Source: Acidobacteriota bacterium (GTDB lineage: Bacteria > Acidobacteriota > Terriglobia > Terriglobales > Acidobacteriaceae). Taken from it: a stretch of 5,521 nt of DNA. The DNA lies in contig QIAW01000319.1 of NCBI GenBank assembly GCA_003225655.1, positions 1-5,521 on the forward strand. The letters run 5' to 3'. The notes beneath the pieces are model-generated. The model made no database searches and was not told the origin of the DNA. It worked only from the letters and a program-made list of their open reading frames with translations. Each line of letters opens with the position of its first letter. Positions within the stretch are counted from its first letter, which is position 1. Positions 1 through 5,521 of the stretch are shown one piece after another. The position numbers and the translations under genes were made by a program.

Positions 1-864
1 CGAGATTTCTTCTTCCAGGTTCTTGTTGGTGGCGGCGATCACGCGGCTATCCACGGTAATCGCCTCGTCTTCTCCCACGCGGATAAAGCGCTGCTCTTCC
101 AGAGTGCGCAGAACTTTAGCCTGGGTCTTCAGGCTCATGTCGCCCACTTCATCCAGAAACAGGGTACCGCTGTCGGCCTTCTGGAATTTGCCCTGCTTGT
201 CTTCCAGCGCGCCGGGAAACGAGCCCTTACGGTGGCCGAAGAGCTCGCTTTCAATCAGGTCTTCAGGAATGGCGGCGCAATTCACCTCGACGAACATGGC
301 GTCTTTACGCAGGCTTTGCGCATGGATAGCGAGCGCCACCAGCTCTTTCCCCGTGCCCGATTCGCCGTAGATGAGCACCCGCCCGTTGGTGGGGGCCATC
401 AGGGAAATCTGCTGCCGCAACGCTTTCAACGGGACGCTTTGCCCCACCAGTTCGCTCTTGGACTGCACTTGTTTCTTAAGATCGCGGTTTTCGCCGCGCA
501 GCCTTCTGGCGTCAATCGCGTTCTTGACCAGGATCAGCGTCTTTTCCAGCGAGAGCGGTTTTTCCAGGAAGTCATAGGCGCCAAGCTTGGTGGCGCGCAC
601 CGCGGTCTCAATGGTGCCATGGCCGGAGATCATGATGACCTCGGGCGGATCGTCGGCGGTGCGCAGTTTCTCCAGGGTTTCCAGGCCATCCATGTGCGGC
701 AGCCATACATCGAGCAGCACAACTTCGAAGTTGTGCTTCTTCAGGATTTCCAGGCAGGCCTCGCCGCTGCCCGCGACCGCGGCCTTGTAGCCTTCATCTT
801 CGAGCGCGCCTTTCAGCGATTCGCGAATCTGCTTTTCGTCGTCAACGATCAGAATGTTATGCAT
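1..864 (-). CDS. ntrX: NtrX/NtrC-type sigma-54-dependent response regulator (C-terminus beyond window)
   Basis: This is a cytoplasmic transcription activator that, when phosphorylated by its kinase, should use ATP to open sigma-54 promoters. It is read from the reverse strand as 288 codons without a stop, and it runs off the left edge. The first residues MHNILIVDDE give the acidic pair D8/D9 of a receiver domain. The phospho-acceptor is D52 (VVLLDVWLPHMDG), the switch residue is S80 (MISGHGT) and the conserved lysine is K102 (DFLEKP). A linker leads to the AAA+ domain from about residue 140, with Walker A GESGTGKE, the ELFGH motif and Walker B GTLFLDEVGD, then the ATN sensor segment at the edge. 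The Fis-type DNA-binding domain is not in the window. The start is fixed by the receiver N-terminus and by its 8-nt overlap with the kinase stop, which suggests translational coupling. Only a distal AGGAAAGG lies upstream. Oddity: the GAFTGA loop reads GSFPGA at residues 214-219. The NtrX assignment rests on the NtrY-type partner; other NtrC-family members are possible. Confidence 0.93.
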   Translation of the reverse strand, partial: MHNILIVDDEKQIRESLKGALEDEGYKAAVAGSGEACLEILKKHNFEVVLLDVWLPHMDGLETLEKLRTADDPPEVIMISGHGTIETAVRATKLGAYDFLEKPLSLEKTLILVKNAIDARRLRGENRDLKKQVQSKSELVGQSVPLKALRQQISLMAPTNGRVLIYGESGTGKELVALAIHAQSLRKDAMFVEVNCAAIPEDLIESELFGHRKGSFPGALEDKQGKFQKADSGTLFLDEVGDMSLKTQAKVLRTLEEQRFIRVGEDEAITVDSRVIAATNKNLEEEIS

Positions 865-3115
865 GATCGGGCTGCTCGACCTTTCCTGCGATGGGGGAGG
901 GAGCGCCAACCACAACCGGCAGCTCCACAATAAAACGGGCGCCCAGCGGAGAATTTTCTTCCACGCGCACCGAACCGTGATGGTCTTCAATAATGCGTCC
1001 TACAATTGCCAGCCCCAGGCCGGTGCCGCGTTTCTTGGTGGAGAAGTAGGGCAGGAAGAGCTTTTCCTTTGCCTCCTGGCTTACGCCATGACCGGTATCG
1101 GCAATGATGATTTCCACCATGTCGCCATTGGGAATGAGCGCCGTGGAAATGTGCACCTCGCGCACCAGCGAATCCTGCATGGCGTCGGCGGCGTTATCCA
1201 CAATATTGGCGATGACCCGTTTCATGGCGTTAGGGTCCGCCAGCACCGGCGGCAGATCGGGGGCAAGATAAGTGCTGACTTGGATTCCTTCCAATCTGCC
1301 GTTAAACATAGAAAGCGCACTTTGAATAATGGCGTTGATGTCGGAAGGTTGCGGCTGCGAAGTAGGAAAACGCGCCATAGTAGAAAATTCATCCACCAGC
1401 GTGCGCACGGTCTCTACCGCGTCGGTAATGGTATCTGAGCAGCTGGCGATGATCTGCAGAGACGCTTCTTCGGGCGGGGTGCCGCGCTCCAGGTGGCGGC
1501 GAATGCGCTCCGCGGAAAGCGCGATGGGGGTGAGAGGATTCTTGATCTCATGGGCGACGCGACGCGCCACCTCGCGCCAGGCTGCCTGCTTTTGCGCCTT
1601 CAGCAGATCCGAGAGGTCTTCAAACACGATCACGTATCCCAATTTTTGCGCGCCGTGATGCAAAGCGGCAACCGTGACCGCGACATCCAGGGCCGTTCGC
1701 GAGGCCTGCACTTCCATCTGGCTGGTTACTGACCCCATGCGGTCAGCTTTCCGCATCATGGCCCCAAGGTCGGTAACTACATCTTCCTGAAAGAGGCTGC
1801 CGAGCGCGGCGCCCAGGGGAAAGCCGGGTGAACTGCTGCTGGTTTCGACCGGCGCCAGCATGCGGGTAAGGGCGTGGTTCGCGCGCGTGATACGTCCCGC
1901 GGCATCCAGCGTGAGTACGCCTGTGGGAATAGTTTCCAGAATAGTTTCAATATCGCGGCGGCGCTGCTCCAGCTCAACGTTGGCGCCGGCGAGCTGGCGG
2001 CTGGAAGCTTCAATGGCGTGCCGCGAGGTTTCCAATTCAGCGGCCATGCGGTTGAATGATGCCACCAGTTCCCCCAACTCATCGGTGGCTGAAATGTCGA
2101 CGCGGTAATCAAGGTGGCCGCGTGAAATCTCCTGGGTGGCCGTAGCCAGCGCTATCACAGGACGCGTCACCAGCTTCGACAAAAACAGCGCCAGCCATGT
2201 GGCCGCGAACAGCACAATCATGGTAATGAGCGATAACAGGCTGATGTAGATGCTCCGCAGCTTCTTGCCCTGATTTCTCAGCTCCCGGTAGTTGTTGTTG
2301 TTTTCTTCAATATGGTTCAGGGTTGACCGGTATTCAGCGGGCAGTGGGATGGCCACCAGAATCTGATTTCCGGGTTTGTCTCCAACGCGGGCGGCGCCCA
2401 TGATGTAATCGCGGCCGTTCATGGTAAAAGGCACGGCGTTTTGCGGCTGGGAAGCAGCGGAAAGGGGAATCTTGCCGCGCAGTTCGCCCCAGGCCTGCGG
2501 GGTATTGAAGCCCGCGACCAGGTAACCGTCAGAGAGGGCCAGAGCAAAGCCGCCTTGCAGGGTTTTTTGCCGCACGCGGAACTCGTTGATCACGTTGGAA
2601 AAGTTGGCGGTTACAAAAGACCGCTGAGTTTCCGGCATTTCCGCAATGGCTTCCGCCTCAGCATGGGCGTTGTCGAGGGCATAATGCGAAAGCAACATGG
2701 TGACCCGGTTCGAGTCGTCGAGCAGCTCTTCCACCGGCCGCGAAAACCAGCGCTCGATGGAGCGGTTCATGAGTCCATAGGCGCAAAGAAAGAGAACAAA
2801 GACGGGAATGACCGAGAGAATCAATGCGCCCACGACCATGCGGCCGCGGAACTTCGATCCCAGCACGCCGATGCGTCGTTCGGCATACAGCTTCAGCAAG
2901 TTGCGCAGTAGGACGAAGCTTAAAGCAACAAACAACAGAAAAATCAGCGCCGAGAGAGCGGCGAAGATCAACGTCTGGTTGGGCGTGCGTGGGTTGAAGT
3001 CCAGCTTAAACGACACCTGCCATAAGATCATGGTGAACAACAACACCACCCCGATGATCAATGCGATCAGGGCGCCGGTCCGTGGCTTCGAATTAGGCTG
3101 ATTGATTTCGGGCAT
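857..3115 (-). CDS. ntrY: NtrY-type transmembrane sensor histidine kinase
   Basis: This membrane-bound kinase should autophosphorylate on histidine and pass the phosphate to the overlapping regulator gene. With the start at 3115 it has 752 residues. Three hydrophobic segments lie near residues 13-32, 48-70 and 93-116. An extracytoplasmic region (about 117-287) and a fourth segment (about 288-314) follow. Next come HAMP (about 312-365, ending in DELGELVASFNRMA), a PAS-like segment (about 390-500, TIPTGVLTLDAAGRITRAN), HisKA with H522 in VAHEIKNPLTP, and HATPase_c with the N box near 638 (DNAADAM), G1 DTGHG at 673-677, PYFSTK, and G2 GTGLGLAI near 697. Three TMs, then a loop, then TM4-HAMP-PAS is the NtrY layout, and the kinase-then-regulator order matches ntrYX. 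An in-frame ATG at 3193 would add 26 residues that read as translated promoter and would reach the neighbour's ribosome site, so I prefer 3115. The signal sensed cannot be read from the sequence; NtrYX is linked in the literature to nitrogen metabolism and to redox or envelope responses. Confidence 0.94.
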   Translation of the reverse strand: MPEINQPNSKPRTGALIALIIGVVLLFTMILWQVSFKLDFNPRTPNQTLIFAALSALIFLLFVALSFVLLRNLLKLYAERRIGVLGSKFRGRMVVGALILSVIPVFVLFLCAYGLMNRSIERWFSRPVEELLDDSNRVTMLLSHYALDNAHAEAEAIAEMPETQRSFVTANFSNVINEFRVRQKTLQGGFALALSDGYLVAGFNTPQAWGELRGKIPLSAASQPQNAVPFTMNGRDYIMGAARVGDKPGNQILVAIPLPAEYRSTLNHIEENNNNYRELRNQGKKLRSIYISLLSLITMIVLFAATWLALFLSKLVTRPVIALATATQEISRGHLDYRVDISATDELGELVASFNRMAAELETSRHAIEASSRQLAGANVELEQRRRDIETILETIPTGVLTLDAAGRITRANHALTRMLAPVETSSSSPGFPLGAALGSLFQEDVVTDLGAMMRKADRMGSVTSQMEVQASRTALDVAVTVAALHHGAQKLGYVIVFEDLSDLLKAQKQAAWREVARRVAHEIKNPLTPIALSAERIRRHLERGTPPEEASLQIIASCSDTITDAVETVRTLVDEFSTMARFPTSQPQPSDINAIIQSALSMFNGRLEGIQVSTYLAPDLPPVLADPNAMKRVIANIVDNAADAMQDSLVREVHISTALIPNGDMVEIIIADTGHGVSQEAKEKLFLPYFSTKKRGTGLGLAIVGRIIEDHHGSVRVEENSPLGARFIVELPVVVGAPSPIAGKVEQPDHA

Positions 3116-3130
3116 GGTGCAGACACAAAC

Positions 3131-3136
3131 ATTATA
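3131..3136 (-). promoter_or_regulatory. Candidate -10 box (TATAAT) for the kinase-regulator operon
   Basis: The reverse strand reads a perfect TATAAT here, 15 bases before the kinase ATG at 3115. Transcription would start near 3124, giving a leader of only about 9 bases, with no Shine-Dalgarno sequence. The -35 region is weak; only TGCAAT at 3155-3160 is near the expected place (18-bp spacer). The call is by pattern only. Confidence 0.45.
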
Positions 3137-3163
3137 GAAGACACTAAAAGCCGCATTGCAGGA

Positions 3164-3169
3164 TACAAT
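3164..3169 (+). promoter_or_regulatory. Candidate -10 box (TACAAT) for the Rieske gene
   Basis: TACAAT differs from TATAAT by one base and lies 32 bases before the Rieske ATG, so a transcript would have a leader of about 26 bases that includes the GAGGAG ribosome site. No good -35 box is visible at the expected distance. It faces away from the opposite-strand TATAAT in the same 86-bp gap, so the two promoters could share a regulator or compete for polymerase. Confidence 0.35.
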
Positions 3170-3193
3170 TCTCTTTTTAACCCCACTATTCAC

Positions 3194-3199
3194 GAGGAG
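3194..3199 (+). promoter_or_regulatory. Ribosome binding site GAGGAG, unusually close to ATG
   Basis: GAGGAG is followed by only two bases (TT) before the ATG at 3202, tighter than the usual spacing of about 5-9 bases. The start is still favoured because the protein aligns from its N-terminus with small Rieske ferredoxins, and the next in-frame ATG (residue 28) would remove part of the fold. Confidence 0.6.
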
Positions 3200-3201
3200 T
3201 T

Positions 3202-3510
3202 ATGGCCAACTTTGTCAAAATAGCCGCGAAAAGTGAGTTGCCCTCCAGCGGCGAAGCCCGAGAATTCGCCTGCGGCGACAAGATGATTTGCGTCGCCAAT
3301 ATTGATGGAACACTGACGGCAATGGATAACGTCTGTCTGCACCGCGGAGGCCCCTTGGGGCAGGGTGTGGTTGATGGCGGAAAGGTAATCTGTCCCTGGC
3401 ACGGCTGGGAGTACGATGCTAAAACCGGAGAGGCATCGCACAACCCCGCGGCCAAGGTTGCGGTGTATCCAATTAAGGTAGAGGACGACAACGTTATGGT
3501 GGAAATATGA
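3202..3510 (+). CDS. Small Rieske [2Fe-2S] ferredoxin (NirD / dioxygenase-ferredoxin type)
   Basis: This is a 102-residue soluble, probably cytoplasmic, electron-transfer protein that binds one [2Fe-2S] cluster. The cluster motif is complete: C45-L-H47 (VCLHRGGPLGQG), 16 residues, then C64-P-W-H67 (CPWHGWEYD). The two Cys and two His are the expected iron ligands. The rest fits the small all-beta Rieske fold, ending in VAVYPIKVEDDNVMVEI. The length matches stand-alone ferredoxins such as NirD, the small subunit of NADH-dependent nitrite reductase, or BphF-type ferredoxins of aromatic ring dioxygenases. There is no signal peptide or membrane anchor, which argues against a cytochrome bc-complex subunit. 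No nitrite reductase or oxygenase gene adjoins it, so its partner is unknown and I give no symbol. It is transcribed divergently from the NtrY-type kinase, across 86 bases. Confidence 0.93.
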   Translation: MANFVKIAAKSELPSSGEAREFACGDKMICVANIDGTLTAMDNVCLHRGGPLGQGVVDGGKVICPWHGWEYDAKTGEASHNPAAKVAVYPIKVEDDNVMVEI

Positions 3511-3522
3511 AAAGACAATTCA

Positions 3523-3546
3523 CCACGGAGACACGGAGGCACAGAG
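3523..3546 (+). repeat. Three tandem copies of an 8-bp unit (ACACGGAG type)
   Basis: CCACGGAG, ACACGGAG and GCACAGAG follow one another directly, sharing the consensus NCACGGAG with one internal change in the last copy. It begins 12 bases after the Rieske stop codon. I recall very similar CACGGAGACACGGAG strings as dispersed intergenic repeats in several environmental phyla. That is memory, not a search. Confidence 0.7.
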
Positions 3547-3550
3547 GGGA

Positions 3551-3585
3551 TTGGGCCATTGAGTCATCGGGTCATTTGGGTAATT
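3551..3585 (+). repeat. Degenerate tandem repeat of about 9 bp (TGGGTCATT type)
   Basis: Four imperfect units can be read: TTGGGCCAT, TGAGTCAT, CGGGTCATT and TGGGTAATT. The shared core is GGGTCAT. The array directly follows the 8-bp repeat and precedes the AGAAGTACGA repeat. No coding role is visible. Confidence 0.6.
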
Positions 3586-3587
3586 AA

Positions 3588-3611
3588 AGAAGTACGAAGT
3601 CAGAAGTACGA
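3588..3611 (+). repeat. Direct repeat AGAAGTACGA, 14-bp period
   Basis: AGAAGTACGA occurs at 3588-3597 and again at 3602-3611, separated by AGTC, so the block reads as about 1.7 copies of AGAAGTACGAAGTC. It ends 37 bases before the next gene. It may be a remnant of a dispersed intergenic repeat; a protein-binding site is possible but unsupported. Confidence 0.65.
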
Positions 3612-3648
3612 GGCGGCGTGATTCTAAAATGTTCTGCCGGAGGGAGTC

Positions 3649-4221
3649 ATGAGTCCGGTCACTCATTATCTGCTGAGTTGGATCGTGGCCAATTCGGCGG
3701 GGCTCGAGCGCAAAGAGCGCGCCATGGTTACGCTCGCGGGCGTGGCGCCGGATTTGGACGGACTGGGAATCGTGCCGGAATGGCTGACGCGTAACTCGGC
3801 GCATCCTTTGCATTGGTTTAGCGAATACCACCACACGCTGGGACACAATTTGGGCTTTGCTCTTGTAGTGGCGGGAGTCAGTTGCTGGGCCGCGACAGGC
3901 GGCGTGAAAGTCAAGACCGCCCTGCTTGCTTTTGCCAGCTTTCATCTTCATTTGCTCTGCGATCTGGTGGGAGCGCGAGGACCTGAAGGGGAGCAGTGGG
4001 CGATCCCATACCTCGCCCCGTTTTCGCAGGCTTGGCAATGGACGTGGCATGGGCAGTGGGCGCTCAATGCCTGGCCCAATTTTGCAATCACCGCTGCGGC
4101 CCTGGTTGCAGTATTTTATCTGGCGTGGAAGCGCGGCTTTTCGCCGCTGGAGATGTTTTCGCGCAAAGCGGACGCGCTCTTCGTGGCCACCCTGAGGAAC
4201 CGTTTCCCAGCAGTGGCATGA
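3649..4221 (+). CDS. Inner-membrane metal-dependent hydrolase-like protein (YdjM / DUF457 type)
   Basis: This 190-residue predicted membrane protein belongs by pattern to the YdjM/YbcI-like family (DUF457, PF04307), annotated as membrane-bound metal-dependent hydrolases; their substrate is generally unknown. Candidate metal ligands stand where the family has them: H6 in the N-terminal SPVTH, D35 and D37 in APDLDG, H61, H62 and H66 in YHHTLGHN, and H99, H101 and D105 in FHLHLLCDL. Hydrophobic stretches near residues 67-83, 88-106 and 145-162 could be membrane helices. The length is close to typical family members. The ATG has a good ribosome site, GGAGG at 3639-3643, with five bases between. 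The repeat block lies just upstream, and the frameshifted secreted-protein gene starts 38 bases downstream on the same strand, so co-transcription is possible. Nothing nearby indicates the substrate. Confidence 0.82.
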   Translation: MSPVTHYLLSWIVANSAGLERKERAMVTLAGVAPDLDGLGIVPEWLTRNSAHPLHWFSEYHHTLGHNLGFALVVAGVSCWAATGGVKVKTALLAFASFHLHLLCDLVGARGPEGEQWAIPYLAPFSQAWQWTWHGQWALNAWPNFAITAAALVAVFYLAWKRGFSPLEMFSRKADALFVATLRNRFPAVA

Positions 4222-4259
4222 ATAAAATAATTCTGTACGCATCTTATTGAGGTTGGCCT

Positions 4260-4508
4260 ATGGCAAAGGGTATTTGTAGAGCACTGATGGCATGCGGATT
4301 GGCGATTGCAATCACCTCGCCGCTCTTCTCTGATGTAAAAATCAAAACCAAGCGCGAATCCGGTGGACGCACTACCGAGGACACGATTTATATCAAGGGA
4401 CCGCGTGCGCGCCGAGAGATCAATGACTTGATGGGGGTGAAAATTGTCACCATCCTGCAGTGCGACAAGGGCCGTTATATCGAAGATTGTGGCATTAGAT
4501 GTCGATGA
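4260..4508 (+). CDS. N-terminal fragment of a frameshifted secreted protein gene
   Basis: This 82-residue piece is the front of a larger gene that continues in another frame up to 5436. GAGG at 4249-4252 sits seven bases before the ATG, a sound ribosome site. Residues 1-24 look like a signal peptide: positive MAKGICR, a hydrophobic core ALMACGLAIAIT, then SPLFS before a possible cleavage. The mature part (VKIKTKRESGG...TIYIKGPRARREI...IVTILQCDKGRYIE) has short alternating strands resembling the start of acidobacterial exported proteins of unknown function, possibly DUF4412/LolA-like. After E75 the frame reads DCGIRCR and stops at TGA 4506-4508, which does not look like a natural end. Either the gene is a pseudogene or there is a sequence error. 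Family assignment is from memory and weak; the signal peptide and the break are visible directly. Confidence 0.7.
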   Translation: MAKGICRALMACGLAIAITSPLFSDVKIKTKRESGGRTTEDTIYIKGPRARREINDLMGVKIVTILQCDKGRYIEDCGIRCR

Positions 4509-5436
4509 AAAACCGGCCGCTCAGCCTGAAAAAAACAAGAATGGCGGGGAGGTGACCCTCAAGCTCTCATCTTCGGACACAGGCGACCACCAGCAGATGT
4601 TCGGATACACCGCGCGCCGCGTGAAGAGCACTATCAATTTCGATGCCAGCTCTCACGCCTGTGCAAAAGACCTCAAATTTGAAAGAGACGGATGGTATGC
4701 CGAGCTCTCGCCGGGTTTGTCTTGTCACACCCGCCTGGATCTTCTGGATGCCATCGGCACAGGTGAAGGGCTCTACAGCGGCTGCCACGATACGTTTCGC
4801 TTCGGTACGAGCGGATTCAATAACACTGGATATCCACTCAAGCAAACTACAACCATCAAACGTGGCAAGGAACGCTTTACCTCATCGCTGGCGGTCACCG
4901 AGCTCTCGAACGCAACCTTTGACTCCAGTCTGTTCGAGATTCCTGAGGGTTATATCCATGCCCGGGACAACAGCGACTTCATGCTTCTGCCTAAGAACCC
5001 CGATGTGGCCCGCATCGGGGTGCCGCTGATCAAGAACGATAGCTCGCAAAAATTGGACCAGATGCGCGATTCCTTCGTCCAGGCGCTGAGGAATGCCGGT
5101 CTCGATCCGGTGGCATTAAATGGTGACAGCGCCGCGGCGCTGGAAGCTGACGCGAAGAACAAGCAATGCGATTACATTCTTCATACAGATGTCGCCAGTG
5201 TGAAGAGAAAAAAACACGGCGGCGGATTCCTGGACAGCATGGTGGGTGAGGATACGAAAAAACCTGTTACCTACGATGTGATACTGGCTTACAAACTGAA
5301 TAAACCCGGTCAAAGCACCCCGCTTCTGGATTCCACAGAAGAATCCCGCGAAGGGGCGTCGGCTCTGCAGGGAGTCAATGCCGCACTCGAGCAACTGGTG
5401 CGCAAAACCCTGAACTATATCCGGCAGAACCAGTAA
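4444..5436 (+). CDS. C-terminal part of the frameshifted secreted protein gene
   Basis: The frame is open from 4441 (after TGA at 4438-4440) to TAA at 5434-5436. It has no convincing start of its own: the first candidate is TTG at 4444 without a ribosome site, and its first 15 or so residues are out-of-frame translation of the upstream fragment. Real sequence probably begins near 4489 (VALDVDEKPAAQPEK). Reading the upstream fragment through with a one-base skip near 4485-4490 would give a protein of about 392 residues. The first half has DTGDHQQMFGYTARRVK, DGWYAEL and SLFEIPEGY, typical of an acidobacterial exported protein type I recall. The second half, from about VARIGVPLIKN, looks like a separate alpha/beta domain (LRNAGLDPVALNG, LEADAKNKQCDYILHTDV), loosely like CsgG/LpoB-type periplasmic domains. 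Four cysteines in the exported part could form disulfides. Function unknown. No stop has accumulated in over 300 codons, so the break is recent or an artefact. Confidence 0.72.
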   Translation: MSPSCSATRAVISKIVALDVDEKPAAQPEKNKNGGEVTLKLSSSDTGDHQQMFGYTARRVKSTINFDASSHACAKDLKFERDGWYAELSPGLSCHTRLDLLDAIGTGEGLYSGCHDTFRFGTSGFNNTGYPLKQTTTIKRGKERFTSSLAVTELSNATFDSSLFEIPEGYIHARDNSDFMLLPKNPDVARIGVPLIKNDSSQKLDQMRDSFVQALRNAGLDPVALNGDSAAALEADAKNKQCDYILHTDVASVKRKKHGGGFLDSMVGEDTKKPVTYDVILAYKLNKPGQSTPLLDSTEESREGASALQGVNAALEQLVRKTLNYIRQNQ

Positions 5437-5521
5437 CACAAACGGCTCATGCAATCCGGCAGGTTGCGCGTTCTTGTTCTTTACGCGAAGGCGATCCTAA
5501 CCTAAAGCGGAGCGCGGGCAA

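Noticed and set aside
232..933. Long plus-strand open frame of 233 codons opposite the regulator and kinase end
   Set aside because: It is antisense to a response regulator with clear receiver and AAA+ motifs. The protein lacks any recognisable domain and the frame is explained by codon bias of the true gene.
854..1438. Plus-strand open frame of 194 codons opposite the kinase catalytic domains
   Set aside because: The opposite strand encodes intact H, N, G1 and G2 boxes of a histidine kinase, so this is a shadow frame.
3116..3193. Extended 778-residue kinase starting at ATG 3193
   Set aside because: The extra 26 residues are not membrane or domain sequence, cover the putative promoter, and would begin 9 bases from the divergent gene's start.
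3511..3648. CRISPR-like array in the repeat-rich gap
   Set aside because: The repeats are 8-14 bp, directly adjacent and of three unrelated kinds, with no uniform repeats of about 30 bp and no spacers.
4223..4228. TAAAAT as a -10 box for the exported protein gene
   Set aside because: No -35 element lies at a suitable distance, and it is in an AT-rich stretch where such matches occur by chance.
3520..4242. Minus-strand open frame of 240 codons
   Set aside because: It covers the DUF457-type gene antisense, and its C-terminal end is a translation of the intergenic repeats. No domain is visible.
5465..5494. CGCG...CGCG around 5467-5487 as a possible terminator hairpin after the exported protein
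   Set aside because: The stem is only about four bases, the loop is long, and no T-run follows.

Overview
The window looks like chromosomal DNA of a GC-moderate environmental bacterium, most plausibly an Acidobacteriota member. The main reasons are the secreted '...TILQCD...DTG...QMFGYTARRVK' type of protein at the right end, which I recall from that phylum, and intergenic repeat words (ACACGGAG, AGAAGTACGA) that I also associate with such genomes. This assignment is inference from memory, not a search result.

Left part (1-3115, minus strand): a two-gene regulatory operon. A four-TM sensor histidine kinase of NtrY type (857-3115) is followed, with an 8-nt ATGCATAA overlap, by an NtrX/NtrC-type sigma-54 activator (864 down to the window edge, C-terminus outside). 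The kinase should sense a membrane or extracytoplasmic cue and phosphorylate D52 of the regulator. The regulator has a normal receiver, Walker A and Walker B, but its sigma-54 contacting loop reads GSFPGA instead of GAFTGA.

Middle (3116-3201): an 86-bp divergent intergenic region with a perfect TATAAT facing the kinase and a TACAAT facing a small Rieske ferredoxin (3202-3510, plus strand). After it, 3511-3648 is a gene-poor gap packed with three different short-period degenerate repeats.

Right part (plus strand): a small membrane protein of the YdjM/DUF457 metal-dependent hydrolase type (3649-4221), then a predicted secreted protein (4260-5436) whose reading frame is broken near 4485-4505. 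Its N-terminal piece carries the signal peptide and stops at 4508. The much longer C-terminal piece stays open for over 300 codons in another frame without its own convincing start.

The final 85 bases (5437-5521) hold no gene, terminator or promoter that I can support. No tRNA, rRNA, CRISPR array, insertion sequence or clear rho-independent terminator was seen anywhere. Apart from the kinase/regulator pair, nothing in the sequence shows that the neighbouring genes work in one pathway.
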